The notes under the pieces: generated by a model
Told to the model about the DNA's origin: nothing
The model's input: only the letters and a program-made list of their open reading frames with translations
Database searches by the model: none
Source of the DNA: Anaerolineales bacterium UBA2232
Lineage (GTDB): Bacteria > Chloroflexota > Anaerolineae > UBA2200
Assembly: GCA_002348045.1 (NCBI GenBank)
Contig: DDYO01000274.1
Span: 1 to 7,974, forward strand
Direction: 5' to 3'
DNA length: 7,974 nt
Shown: piece after piece, positions 1-6,223 of the stretch
Numbering within the stretch: the first letter of the stretch is position 1
Layout: each line of letters opens with the position of its first letter
Translations under genes and position numbers: made by a program

Positions 1-1035
1 GGACGATCGTATCATATGCCGCTGCCGCTCCAGAGCGATGGCAATTCGCGCCATCATCTCCACCGTTTCGACGGGGTACCGGCCGATTGCCGTCTCCTCC
101 GACATCATGACGGCGTCAGTGCCGTCCAAGATGGCGTTGGCCACATCGCTGGCCTCGGCACGGGTGGGCTGCGGATTGTGGATCATGGATTCCAGCATCT
201 GCGTGGCCGTGATCACCGGAACGCCCGCCTGGTTGCACTTGCGGATCATCAGCTTCTGCATCAAGGGCACTGCCTCGGGGGACGTTTCAATGCCCAGATC
301 GCCCCGCGCCACCATGATCGCATCCGACTCGGCAATGATGGCGTCGATATTCTCCATCGCCTCCGGTTTCTCGATTTTCGAGATGACGGGAATCGGTCTG
401 CCCAATGGCGTCTGCTCGCGGATCATCTCCTTCAGCGTGGCAACCTCCGAGGCCTGGCGCACAAAGGACAAAGCGATCCAGTCTGCTCCGTGCTTGAGGG
501 CGAACGCAAGGTCCCTGACATCCTTACCGGTAATTGCAGGAACACTTTCAGGCGTCCGTGGCAAATTCATGCCTTTGTTGCTGTGTAACACCCCGCCCGT
601 GACAACCTGGCAGCGGATCTCGGTGCCGCAAGTGCTGACCACCACGACCTCCAGCAATCCGTCATCCATCAAGATACGGTCCCCGTCTCGGACCAGGCCA
701 GGCAGGCCAGCGAACTGAACCGGTATCTCCCTGCCCCGCCCTATCACGCTGCGGGTGGTGAGCACGACCTCCTGTCCTTCCTGAAGGATCAAGCCGGTTG
801 GCTCCATCTCGCCAACCCGAAGCTTGGGGCCTTGCAGGTCCATCAGAATCGCCACCGGCCGGCCCACTTCCTCTGCGGCCTGGCGGATTCTGAGAATATT
901 CTCCTCATGCTCCGCCAGGCTGCCGTGGGAAAAGTTCAGCCGAGCTACATCCATGCCGGACCGAATCAGCTCCCGAAGGACTTCCGGTGGGCGGCTGGCT
1001 GGTCCAATGGTGCACACAATCTTGTTACGTCGCAA
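1..1035 (-). CDS. pyk: Pyruvate kinase, N-terminal 345 residues (3' end outside window)
   Basis: Cytosolic glycolytic enzyme that transfers phosphate from phosphoenolpyruvate to ADP, giving pyruvate and ATP. The frame is open to the left edge, so the rest of the catalytic barrel's end and the C-terminal allosteric domain are missing. Visible motifs: [11 protein letters not shown] near the N-terminus; RLNFSHG (R32, N34, S36); [10 protein letters not shown] (D66); SKIEKPEA with the catalytic lysine K220 and metal ligand E222; ARGDLGIE with metal ligand D246; TATQMLESM with T278; and [14 protein letters not shown] near residue 330. By my count the catalytic residues fall at the numbers I recall for E. 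coli PykF. The start is a TTG (1033-1035) placed 6 nt after a perfect AGGAGG; no ATG fits in this frame. The gene follows the glycerate 2-kinase gene on the same strand after 110 nt, and enolase would link the two reactions. No convincing promoter is visible in that gap, so co-transcription is plausible. The signature has SEET where many bacterial enzymes have SGET. The identity is secure. Confidence 0.97.
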   Translation of the reverse strand, partial: MRRNKIVCTIGPASRPPEVLRELIRSGMDVARLNFSHGSLAEHEENILRIRQAAEEVGRPVAILMDLQGPKLRVGEMEPTGLILQEGQEVVLTTRSVIGRGREIPVQFAGLPGLVRDGDRILMDDGLLEVVVVSTCGTEIRCQVVTGGVLHSNKGMNLPRTPESVPAITGKDVRDLAFALKHGADWIALSFVRQASEVATLKEMIREQTPLGRPIPVISKIEKPEAMENIDAIIAESDAIMVARGDLGIETSPEAVPLMQKLMIRKCNQAGVPVITATQMLESMIHNPQPTRAEASDVANAILDGTDAVMMSEETAIGRYPVETVEMMARIAIALERQRHMIRSS

Positions 1036-1041
1036 TGCGTA

Positions 1042-1047
1042 CCTCCT
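1042..1047 (-). promoter_or_regulatory. Ribosome binding site AGGAGG fixing the TTG start of pyk
   Basis: On the minus strand AGGAGG is followed by 6 nt and then TTG. The frame from this TTG gives the conserved pyruvate kinase N-terminus directly, so this site decides the start codon. Confidence 0.85.
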
Positions 1048-1050
1048 GCC

Positions 1051-1067
1051 CCCGGTTCTGTACCGGG
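1051..1067 (-). repeat. Perfect 6-bp hairpin just upstream of the pyk ribosome binding site
   Basis: CCCGGT and ACCGGG flank a 5-nt loop (1057-1061). The stem ends only 3 nt from the AGGAGG of pyk. In the mRNA it would fold beside the ribosome binding site and could shape translation initiation, or it could be the remnant of an operator. There is no U-tract after it, so it is not an intrinsic terminator. Confidence 0.45.
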
Positions 1068-1112
1068 CAACTCAATCAAAGCGTCCAGGGCTCGTTCTTG
1101 CTCGTCTTAGTC

Positions 1113-1138
1113 TCGGATCCAAGCCGACTGCGATCCGA
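1113..1138. repeat. 7-bp inverted repeat between glycerate kinase and pyk
   Basis: TCGGATC (1113-1119) and GATCCGA (1132-1138) form a perfect inverted repeat with a 12-nt spacer. It starts 8 nt beyond the glycerate kinase stop codon. The minus-strand sequence after it has no T-run, so it may be a weak hairpin at the gene boundary or a regulator site for pyk. Which of these is not decided by the sequence. Confidence 0.35.
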
Positions 1139-1145
1139 ACTCACA

Positions 1146-2513
1146 TCACAGCACAAATACAAAGGTCAGATCGTTCACGTTGGTGTTGGTCGGTCCAGTG
1201 ATCAGTAGGTCACCCAACTCGTGGAAGAAGTGGTAAGCATCATTGTCGGCGAGGGCAGCCGGGATGGAGAGGCCCGCCCTGGCAGCCCGACTCGCGGTCT
1301 TCCCTGTGACTATGGCGCCCGCAGCATCCGTTGGCCCATCGGTACCATCAGTACCCAAAGCCACCATAGCCACATTGTCCAAACCCGAAATGCCCGGAGC
1401 CGCCGCCAGCGCCAATTCCTGATTGCGACCGCCTTTTCCTTGTCCGCGCACCGTCACAGTCGTCTCGCCACCAGCGACCACCACCGCTGGCCTGGCCACG
1501 GGCTGACCAGAACGATCAATTTCCCGGGCTACAGCGGCCATGACCCTCGCCACCTCCCGCGCCTCTCCCTCCACAAACGTCGAAAGCAGCAGTCCGTTCA
1601 GTCCAAACTCCCGCGCCCTGTCCAGCGCCGCCTCGGCGGCCTGCTCATTGCTCGCCACAACCAGGTTGTGCACGGCCCGAAAATACTCGGCGTCAGCCTT
1701 CGGCGTCTCAGGGATCAGTCCCTCCATGCCCTTGGACAAGCGCTCAAGGATCGGAGCCGGCACCTCCGACACAATGCGGCGTTCTTCCAGAACCACCATC
1801 GCCTGGGCAAACGTTGTGGGATCCGGCACGGTTGGGCCAGAGGCAATGACATCCAGGGGACTTCCAATGACATCCGAGACCATCAAGGCGATCACCTGCG
1901 CTGGCCAGGCCAATCTTGCCAGATCCCCTCCCTTGAGCTCGGAAACGTGCTTGCGTATCGCGTTGATCTCGTTGATCGTTGCGCCACACCGCAAGAGGGA
2001 GCGCGTGAGGGACTCTTGATCGGATAACGTTATCCCGTTCGCTGGAAGGGTCATCAGCGCCGATCCCCCGCCAGAGAACAGGGCAATCACCAGATCGGCG
2101 GCCTCAGCCTTTTGCAGCATGGCAGCGATGCGCCGGCTACCCTCGACCCCTCGCTCATCGGGCAGCGGATGGCCAGCCTCGTGCAAGTGAACCCGGCGCG
2201 TGGGGGCAGTGTAGCCGTCCTTCACGTTGATCCATCCCGCCGTGATGCGATCGCCAAGAACCTCCTCCAGCGCCAGCGCCATGGCTGCACTGGCCTTTCC
2301 AGCGCCTACAACGTACACTCGGTCATAGCAGTCAAGGTCGTAGGTCCTGGAGCCGACATGCAGCGAATGGCCTACCAGGGTCAGGTTCCGCTTGACCGCC
2401 GCCACGGGGTCCACAGCCACCAGGGCTGACCTGAGCGTGGCCAAGATGTACTCCTTGGCGCGAGGCTCCAGGTCCGTGTCCAGTGCCTTCATGGGAGCAA
2501 AGGAGAGTTCCAT
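1146..2513 (-). CDS. gckA: Glycerate 2-kinase (DUF4147/MOFRL family)
   Basis: Phosphorylates D-glycerate with ATP to 2-phosphoglycerate in the cytosol, feeding carbon from glyoxylate, serine or sugar-acid breakdown into lower glycolysis. The 455 residues are about the usual length for the family. The N-terminal DUF4147 domain shows VVGAGKAS (68-75, with a lysine at 73), GHPLPDE (114-120), SGGGSAL (147-153), KHVSELKGG (188-196) and SDVIGSP...ASGPT (213-228). The C-terminal MOFRL domain shows GGETTVT (348-354), GKGGRNQE (359-366), GTDGTDGPTDAAGA (387-400) and GPTNTNVNDL (440-449). The ATG at 2513 is chosen because GGAGG lies 9 nt upstream within a purine-rich stretch; a second ATG seven codons in is less well placed. 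A likely promoter sits about 35 nt upstream, with dyads over its -35 box. Downstream is pyruvate kinase, two steps later in the pathway. The symbol follows the family; a gene-specific name such as ttuD or garK would need phylogeny. Confidence 0.95.
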   Translation of the reverse strand: MELSFAPMKALDTDLEPRAKEYILATLRSALVAVDPVAAVKRNLTLVGHSLHVGSRTYDLDCYDRVYVVGAGKASAAMALALEEVLGDRITAGWINVKDGYTAPTRRVHLHEAGHPLPDERGVEGSRRIAAMLQKAEAADLVIALFSGGGSALMTLPANGITLSDQESLTRSLLRCGATINEINAIRKHVSELKGGDLARLAWPAQVIALMVSDVIGSPLDVIASGPTVPDPTTFAQAMVVLEERRIVSEVPAPILERLSKGMEGLIPETPKADAEYFRAVHNLVVASNEQAAEAALDRAREFGLNGLLLSTFVEGEAREVARVMAAVAREIDRSGQPVARPAVVVAGGETTVTVRGQGKGGRNQELALAAAPGISGLDNVAMVALGTDGTDGPTDAAGAIVTGKTASRAARAGLSIPAALADNDAYHFFHELGDLLITGPTNTNVNDLTFVFVL

Positions 2514-2548
2514 CGGTTACTGCCTCCCTCCTGAATAGTCCACTGCCC

Positions 2549-2576
2549 ATTGTACGGCAAGGGTGCCGGACGTCAG
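2549..2576 (-). promoter_or_regulatory. Predicted sigma70 promoter of the glycerate kinase gene
   Basis: The minus strand carries a CTGACG -35 box (2571-2576), a 16-nt spacer and a TACAAT -10 box (2549-2554). Transcription would start near 2542, giving a leader of about 29 nt that contains the gene's Shine-Dalgarno site. The -10 matches five of six consensus bases and the -35 four of six. Confidence 0.55.
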
Positions 2577-2589
2577 TGACGCCGGTCAC
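2571..2589. promoter_or_regulatory. Overlapping dyads at the -35 region of the glycerate kinase promoter
   Basis: Two perfect dyads share bases. CGTCA-G-TGACG spans 2571-2581, and GTGAC-GCCG-GTCAC spans 2576-2589. The first covers the proposed -35 hexamer. A dyad here is a typical place for a repressor or activator to bind, but no regulator gene lies in the window and I cannot name the protein. Confidence 0.4.
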
Positions 2590-2619
2590 CCACCGACGCA
2601 TTAATCGGCGAGACTGGGT

Positions 2620-2635
2620 GCACAGAGCCCTGTGC
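2620..2635. repeat. 6-bp inverted repeat in the rpiA-glycerate kinase gap
   Basis: GCACAG (2620-2625) and CTGTGC (2630-2635) flank a 4-nt loop. It could be an RNA hairpin downstream of rpiA or an upstream operator half of the glycerate kinase control region. There is no adjacent T-tract on the minus strand. Confidence 0.35.
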
Positions 2636-2692
2636 TGTGTTCGATAGAATCAGGTCAAGGAGTGCACTGGGTTGCCGTCGCCGAAACATGCT

Positions 2693-2704
2693 GACTGGCC
2701 AGTC
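2693..2704. repeat. 12-bp perfect palindrome downstream of rpiA
   Basis: GACTGGCCAGTC reads the same on both strands. It lies 22 nt past the rpiA stop codon. As RNA it cannot form a stable hairpin because there is no loop, so a DNA-binding role is more natural than a terminator role. Chance cannot be excluded for a single 12-mer. Confidence 0.35.
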
Positions 2705-2710
2705 GCCGTG

Positions 2711-2723
2711 AGGGCAAAGCCCT
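2711..2723 (-). terminator. Weak hairpin just after rpiA, possible transcript end
   Basis: AGGGC and GCCCT enclose a 3-nt loop and begin 3 nt after the rpiA stop codon. The position suits a 3'-end hairpin for the upstream operon. The stem is only 5 bp and no U-tract follows, so it would be at best a processing or stability element or a Rho-assisted stop. Confidence 0.25.
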
Positions 2724-2726
2724 TGC

Positions 2727-3404
2727 TCACGTGCTCTTGAGCTCGTATACATCCAGGTCAGTTGCCACAAAGGCCCTATGCACCAAGCCGATGAACAAGC
2801 CGTTGTCAACGACGCCAGGAATCATGTTGATCTGCTGCTCTAATCGCGCCGCATCATGGATTTGGCCAAAGTGACAATCCACCACATAGTTGCCCTCATC
2901 GGTGAGGACAGGTTGGCCATCGCGCAACCGCAGGACGGCACGACAACCCAGGCGCTCTAGTGCGGGCACGTACATGGGCCAACCGAAGCGAACGACCTCT
3001 ACGGGTAAGGGGAATCGACCTAGTACGCTGACCACTTTCGACTGATCGACAATGATGATCTGGCACCGGGTCGCACTGGCCACGATCTTTTCGTGGAGCA
3101 GAGCCGCTCCACCGCCTTTGATGACCCGCAAATGGTGATCAATTTCATCGGCCCCGTCAATGGTCAGATCGATTAATGGATGCTGTTGCAGCGTGGTGAG
3201 GGGAATGCCCTGCTGGATCGCCAGACACTCGGTCTCTTTTGAGGTGGGGATTCCCACGATATCAATGAGCTGTCCTGCGCGCAACATCTCTCCGATTCTC
3301 TCAACAGCATATCGAGCTGTCGATCCACTGCCCAGACCAACCACCATACCGCTCCTCACTTCTTGCACAGCACGTTCAGCGGCCATCTTCTTCAGGTTGG
3401 GCAT
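2727..3404 (-). CDS. rpiA: Ribose-5-phosphate isomerase A
   Basis: Cytosolic enzyme of the non-oxidative pentose phosphate pathway that interconverts ribose-5-phosphate and ribulose-5-phosphate. The 225 residues match the family's usual size of about 220. Motifs in order: GLGSGSTA (23-30, phosphate loop), TSKET (54-58), DGADEID (83-89), KGGGAALLHEKIVA (96-109) and VDQSK (119-123). D83, D86, K96, E105 and K123 correspond to the catalytic and binding residues I recall at 81, 84, 94, 103 and 121 in E. coli RpiA. The start at 3404 is set by GAGGAGGA (3411-3418) 6 nt upstream and by the family N-terminus. The frame stays open further upstream only through the esterase gene, so a longer start is unlikely. 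The gene lies 19 nt after the esterase stop and was probably transcribed with the permease and esterase. Its substrate is a product of the LOG-like and uridine phosphorylase reactions encoded nearby. Confidence 0.97.
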   Translation of the reverse strand: MPNLKKMAAERAVQEVRSGMVVGLGSGSTARYAVERIGEMLRAGQLIDIVGIPTSKETECLAIQQGIPLTTLQQHPLIDLTIDGADEIDHHLRVIKGGGAALLHEKIVASATRCQIIIVDQSKVVSVLGRFPLPVEVVRFGWPMYVPALERLGCRAVLRLRDGQPVLTDEGNYVVDCHFGQIHDAARLEQQINMIPGVVDNGLFIGLVHRAFVATDLDVYELKST

Positions 3405-3423
3405 CGTGCATCCTCCTCGTTCA

Positions 3424-4230
3424 TCACTGCGCGGATTGTAGGCGTTCGGTTGCTGCCTGGTCAAACGTCCGTCTGTGAAAACCAAAGGCTTTAGCAGTGT
3501 GAGCCCGAACAAAGGCAGTGTCATGATCACCGGCGTAAACGTGGTACTCTGATGCGATGCCTCTCGCCTCCAGGGCTGCGGAAAAAGCATCGTTCTGAGG
3601 CCGGTCAAAGGCTTGCTGCCCAGTACAGAACCAGAGTCCGGTGTGCGCCAGTCGGTCCACATGGTCGGTTGGATTATGCTGGCGCCACACCTCCAGGTCA
3701 GAGCCAAGCAGCAGACTCAAGCGGTAGTAGGTGGGGAACAAGTGGCTTATGTCCAAAGTCCCCAGCAGTGACGAAGCAGAAAGTATGCGGTCTGGGTACT
3801 GGCTGCAGAGCCGCATTGCTCCGAAGCCGCCCATGCTGAACCCACAGACCCCCCGCGCCTCTCGCGAAGGGTCTGTGGGGTAGAGGGTCTCCACACGCTG
3901 CACCAATTCCCAAAAGTACGCAGCGTAGCGCGAATTCGGAACAACTGGGCTATCGAGCCACCATCCCTGATCACCATCGGGAATAACCAGAACGGCATTG
4001 CCCAGCGCCTCTAGCTGCCCGTCGGTCACGACGTGCTGCAGAACCGACCACCGGTCATGGCCAGAGCCATGGAGAAGGTACAGTGCTGGATAGCTCGGAG
4101 TGCCTGAACAGCCTGGTTCCGGCACCCTGATCAGAAAAGCCATGGGCTTCTTTAGCATTCGGCTCTGCCACCGGACATCGGTGAACCCGGCGGGCAATGC
4201 TCTGGAAGGAGCCAGGCCACTACTACGCAT
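3424..4230 (-). CDS. Alpha/beta-hydrolase esterase (PF00756-like)
   Basis: Likely serine esterase of the putative esterase/esterase D family, which also includes S-formylglutathione hydrolases, acetyl esterases and antigen 85-type proteins. The 268 residues carry LLHGSGHD (52-59, oxyanion-hole loop), the nucleophile elbow GFSMGG with S132, and GDHDTAF with probable catalytic H236. The acid residue is probably D209, in a stretch where the family usually has it. No signal peptide or lipobox is visible, so a cytosolic location is likely. The true substrate is unknown; deacylation of a sugar or other carboxylic ester would suit the sugar-metabolism neighbours. The ATG at 4230 is 6 nt after the permease stop codon and lacks a good Shine-Dalgarno site, which suggests translational coupling. 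An internal ATG at residue 25 or 30 is possible. A nested inverted repeat lies in the coding sequence just before the nucleophile elbow. Confidence 0.85.
   Translation of the reverse strand: MRSSGLAPSRALPAGFTDVRWQSRMLKKPMAFLIRVPEPGCSGTPSYPALYLLHGSGHDRWSVLQHVVTDGQLEALGNAVLVIPDGDQGWWLDSPVVPNSRYAAYFWELVQRVETLYPTDPSREARGVCGFSMGGFGAMRLCSQYPDRILSASSLLGTLDISHLFPTYYRLSLLLGSDLEVWRQHNPTDHVDRLAHTGLWFCTGQQAFDRPQNDAFSAALEARGIASEYHVYAGDHDTAFVRAHTAKAFGFHRRTFDQAATERLQSAQ
3841..3879. repeat. 11-bp inverted repeat with a nested 4-bp stem inside the esterase gene
   Basis: The arms CCCACAGACCC (3841-3851) and GGGTCTGTGGG (3869-3879) are perfectly complementary. Inside the 17-nt loop, CGCG (3854-3857) and CGCG (3863-3866) pair around 5 nt. 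It encodes residues 118-130 of the esterase, just before the nucleophile. In mRNA this would be a strong structure between the permease and rpiA cistrons. Confidence 0.6.
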
Positions 4231-4236
4231 GACCCG

Positions 4237-5157
4237 TTACTGGTGCCTCGGCAGGGCAACCTGGCCCTTGTGATGACGGGCAAGGGCCACGCCGCTCAAA
4301 GAAAACAGCGCCCCAAGGCCCTGTAGCGGCTTCATGGCCTCACCGAGCAGAATCCAGGCGACCACCACCGAAACTAAGGGGGTGAGGTACGAATAGATGG
4401 AGGTACGGGCACTCCCAACCCTTTTGACGCTCGAATTCCAGACCACATACGAGAATGACAGCGCAAAGACCATGGAATAGGCCACGCTGATCCAACTGCG
4501 CAGTGAAACTGCCTGCCAGTTCTGATGGGGATACTGGCGCAGCCCGGCCAGGAAGAGGAAGGGCACGGCCACTGCCATCGTCCAGGCACTGGCTTTGAGA
4601 ATCGTTGTCCGGTGAGCCATACGTCTGAAGAGCACCGTGTAGGTTGCCCACGCTGCGGTCGCGCCAAGGGTCATGATATCGCCCACAAGAGTTTCGCTGC
4701 CCAGGCTCAGCCCGGCACCCGATCCTGTGACCAGGAGAAACAATCCAACAAAGGAGAGAAGAATCCCGAGCCAGTTGCGGGCATACAGTTTCTCAGAGCC
4801 CACGGCAGTACCCAGCAACGCAACAAAGATTGGCGCGGTGCCCAGGATCAACCCCGAATTGCTGGCGGTCGTCCGTGAGAGCCCGCCGACGAATAGGAGC
4901 TGGTACACGCAGTTACCGACAAAGCCAAGGACCAGAAGAGGGGCCCAATCGCGGCGTGGAATCCGCAGGTCGCCCTCGCGAAACCATGTGAAGATGAACA
5001 GGAGTAGAGTGGCGCCAAAGAACCGCAAGGACCCAAATACCAGGGGTTGGAACTCTGCCAGAGCGGACTTGGCTATCGCAAAGTTGGAGCCCCAGATGAG
5101 TACGACGGTCAGCATCCCCAGATCGGCCAAACCAATGGACCGCGGCCGTTGCCCCAT
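4237..5157 (-). CDS. EamA/DMT-superfamily permease
   Basis: Inner-membrane transporter of the drug/metabolite transporter superfamily, with two EamA repeats and about ten helices in 306 residues. Estimated helices: 10-28, 37-57, 72-90, 98-120, 128-146, 157-177, 189-206, 222-242, 254-272 and 277-295. Family marks include IWGSNFAIAK in helix 1, TAPIFVALLG in helix 4 and YLTPLVSVVVAWILLGE in helix 9. The C-terminus is basic and short, as expected for a cytoplasmic tail. Family members export or import amino acids, nucleosides, sugars or drugs, and the substrate cannot be read from sequence. The ATG at 5157 has GGAG about 10 nt upstream. The gene is followed after 6 nt by the esterase. The 127-nt gap upstream (5158-5284) holds no promoter or terminator I would defend, only short GC-rich dyads, so read-through from the LOG-like gene is possible. 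Confidence 0.93.
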   Translation of the reverse strand: MGQRPRSIGLADLGMLTVVLIWGSNFAIAKSALAEFQPLVFGSLRFFGATLLLFIFTWFREGDLRIPRRDWAPLLVLGFVGNCVYQLLFVGGLSRTTASNSGLILGTAPIFVALLGTAVGSEKLYARNWLGILLSFVGLFLLVTGSGAGLSLGSETLVGDIMTLGATAAWATYTVLFRRMAHRTTILKASAWTMAVAVPFLFLAGLRQYPHQNWQAVSLRSWISVAYSMVFALSFSYVVWNSSVKRVGSARTSIYSYLTPLVSVVVAWILLGEAMKPLQGLGALFSLSGVALARHHKGQVALPRHQ

Positions 5158-5284
5158 CAGTGACTTGCTCCAGCGCGCAACTTGCTCATTCGCGAAACAG
5201 GTACTGGCCCAAAGCCACAGGGCGTCGCCTCCACGCCGCGGGGAAGCAGCTCGGCACCGAGGACCTGACGGGTTCGGGCGGGCT

Positions 5285-5839
5285 TCACGGTCTCACCGAG
5301 CCCAGGGCCGTCGCCAGAAGCTCCACTGCCTGAGCAGGAGAGTCGGCGAGCTGCACACACGACAGGTCCTCATGGCGAACGATCAGCGAGCTTTGAGAAA
5401 AGCTCAACAGCCCCTGCCACGGATCGCTCAGCATGACCAGAGGCCTGCTGGACAGCGAGCGGGTCTGCAGCAAGCTCCAGACAGTGCTGATCTCTGTAAG
5501 GGTGCCAATCCCTCCCTTGACCGCAAGGTAACCCTGGCTCATCTCCACCATAACGCGAAGGCGATCCAGGAACGTGCCCGCATCGATCTCCTCATGCACC
5601 CACGGATTGCTGACGCGGGAGGTAAAAAGCTGATGTGCGGTCACGCCAATGACACGGCCGCCTGCATCAGATGCACCGCGGCTCACCGCTTCCATGGCGC
5701 CGCCATAGCCACCGCTGCAAACGACGAATCCCGCCGTGGCCAACAAGGCACCGGTCTCCAATGCCTCAGCATAGGCCGGGTCACCCGGTTCTACCTGGGC
5801 GCTTCCAAACACCGAGATGATGCGTTGCTGACCGTCCAT
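5285..5839 (-). CDS. LOG-like/TIGR00725-type nucleotide-binding protein
   Basis: Rossmann-fold protein of the lysine-decarboxylase-like LOG/DprA superfamily. Characterised LOG enzymes hydrolyse nucleoside 5'-monophosphates, including cytokinin nucleotides, to base and ribose-5-phosphate. The 184 residues are typical in length. Motifs: SVFGSAQV (9-16, first strand and loop), SGGYGGAMEAVSRGA (42-56, nucleotide-binding) and KGGIGTLTE (108-116), which matches the PGGxGTxxE signature apart from K108, with E116 as the probable catalytic glutamate and R95 as a candidate partner. Because proline is replaced, a TIGR00725-like hypothetical protein is as likely as a true LOG phosphoribohydrolase. The start at 5839 is chosen because GGAGG lies 11 nt upstream and homology begins there. 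The frame continues upstream to 6178 without family features and through a likely promoter. The gene leads the minus-strand cluster and is divergent from the DUF362 gene. Confidence 0.85.
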   Translation of the reverse strand: MDGQQRIISVFGSAQVEPGDPAYAEALETGALLATAGFVVCSGGYGGAMEAVSRGASDAGGRVIGVTAHQLFTSRVSNPWVHEEIDAGTFLDRLRVMVEMSQGYLAVKGGIGTLTEISTVWSLLQTRSLSSRPLVMLSDPWQGLLSFSQSSLIVRHEDLSCVQLADSPAQAVELLATALGSVRP

Positions 5840-5966
5840 GCCGGCTTGATCCTCCCAGTCGGCCGCGACTGATTGCTGAGCGGTTGGATGAAGGCACTCG
5901 TTCAGGGCGCTGGGGCTAGAGCGACCCAACTTCACTGAACCCGAAGCGTAGCGGCCGAACCGCGCC

Positions 5967-5994
5967 ATTATAACTCCGGCAGAGAGCCGGACAA
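5967..5994 (-). promoter_or_regulatory. Predicted promoter of the LOG-like gene with a dyad in its spacer
   Basis: The minus strand has a perfect TATAAT -10 box (5967-5972) and a TTGTCC -35 box (5989-5994) with a 16-nt spacer. The spacer and the -35 edge are occupied by a perfect dyad, TCCGGC (5975-5980) and GCCGGA (5986-5991) around 5 nt. This is a classic operator position. Transcription would begin near 5960, leaving a leader of about 120 nt. A possible in-frame ATG at 5968 would lie inside the -10 box, which supports the shorter protein start. Confidence 0.55.
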
Positions 5995-6162
5995 AACCGA
6001 TGGAACTGAGCTGGCACATCTGTACGCTCCGGCGGCTCCATACAGGCCCGGACAGTCGGAGTTCCCGCGGCTCGCCTGCCGCCAGCGAGCGATGGTCCAC
6101 CGGAGGAAATGGCTGCCTTATGGTTGCCCTGTTCTGCATGAGGGGTCCAAACCACGTACAGA

Positions 6163-6191
6163 TTGACCGTGCCGCCAAGCGTCTTTACAAT
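6163..6191 (+). promoter_or_regulatory. Predicted sigma70 promoter of the DUF362 gene
   Basis: TTGACC (6163-6168), a 17-nt spacer and TACAAT (6186-6191) each match five of six consensus bases at the optimal spacing. The start of transcription would be near 6198, about 26 nt before the GTG start codon, so the leader is short. Confidence 0.7.
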
Positions 6192-6223
6192 GACGCCCTA
6201 TTCCGCTCCTACAGGACAGGACT

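Larger units (their letters stand above)
5840..6223. other. 384-nt divergent intergenic region
   Basis: This gap separates the LOG-like gene (minus) from the DUF362 gene (plus). It holds a minus-strand promoter at its left side and a plus-strand promoter at its right end. A 6-bp inverted repeat with a 9-nt spacer lies between them, GCTCGC (6070-6075) and GCGAGC (6085-6090). Open frames cross it on both strands but show no protein family signal. A 35-codon frame beginning at an ATG (6120) ends in a 4-nt GTGA overlap with the DUF362 start, but it contains the predicted promoter and so is probably not a gene. I see no RNA gene or riboswitch fold I can name. Confidence 0.6.

Noticed and set aside
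1036..1145. Intrinsic terminator between the glycerate kinase and pyk
   Set aside because: The inverted repeats here are short, and neither is followed by a T-run on the minus strand.
1221..2027. Plus-strand open frame (268 codons) opposite the glycerate kinase
   Set aside because: It is rich in Arg, His and Ser and has no family motifs, as expected for an antisense shadow of a GC-rich gene.
2630..2658. TTGACC on the minus strand as a second -35 box upstream of the glycerate kinase
   Set aside because: No acceptable -10 hexamer is found 15-19 nt downstream of it.
3405..3707. N-terminal extension of rpiA to an upstream ATG
   Set aside because: It would overlap the esterase 3' end by about 280 nt, and the added residues are unlike any RpiA. 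The ATG at 3404 has an ideal Shine-Dalgarno site.
5157..5360. 67-codon minus-strand frame ending at the permease start
   Set aside because: Its first third lies in another frame of the LOG-like gene and the rest in an intergenic gap. No motif or ribosome binding site supports it.
4673..5872. Long plus-strand open frame (399 codons) across the permease and the LOG-like gene
   Set aside because: It is antisense to two genes with clear family motifs, has low-complexity basic composition and matches no family I know. It is a consequence of high GC codon bias.
5840..6178. N-terminal extension of the LOG-like protein by 113 residues
   Set aside because: The extension has no family features and crosses a TATAAT promoter. 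The family N-terminus and a ribosome binding site begin at 5839.
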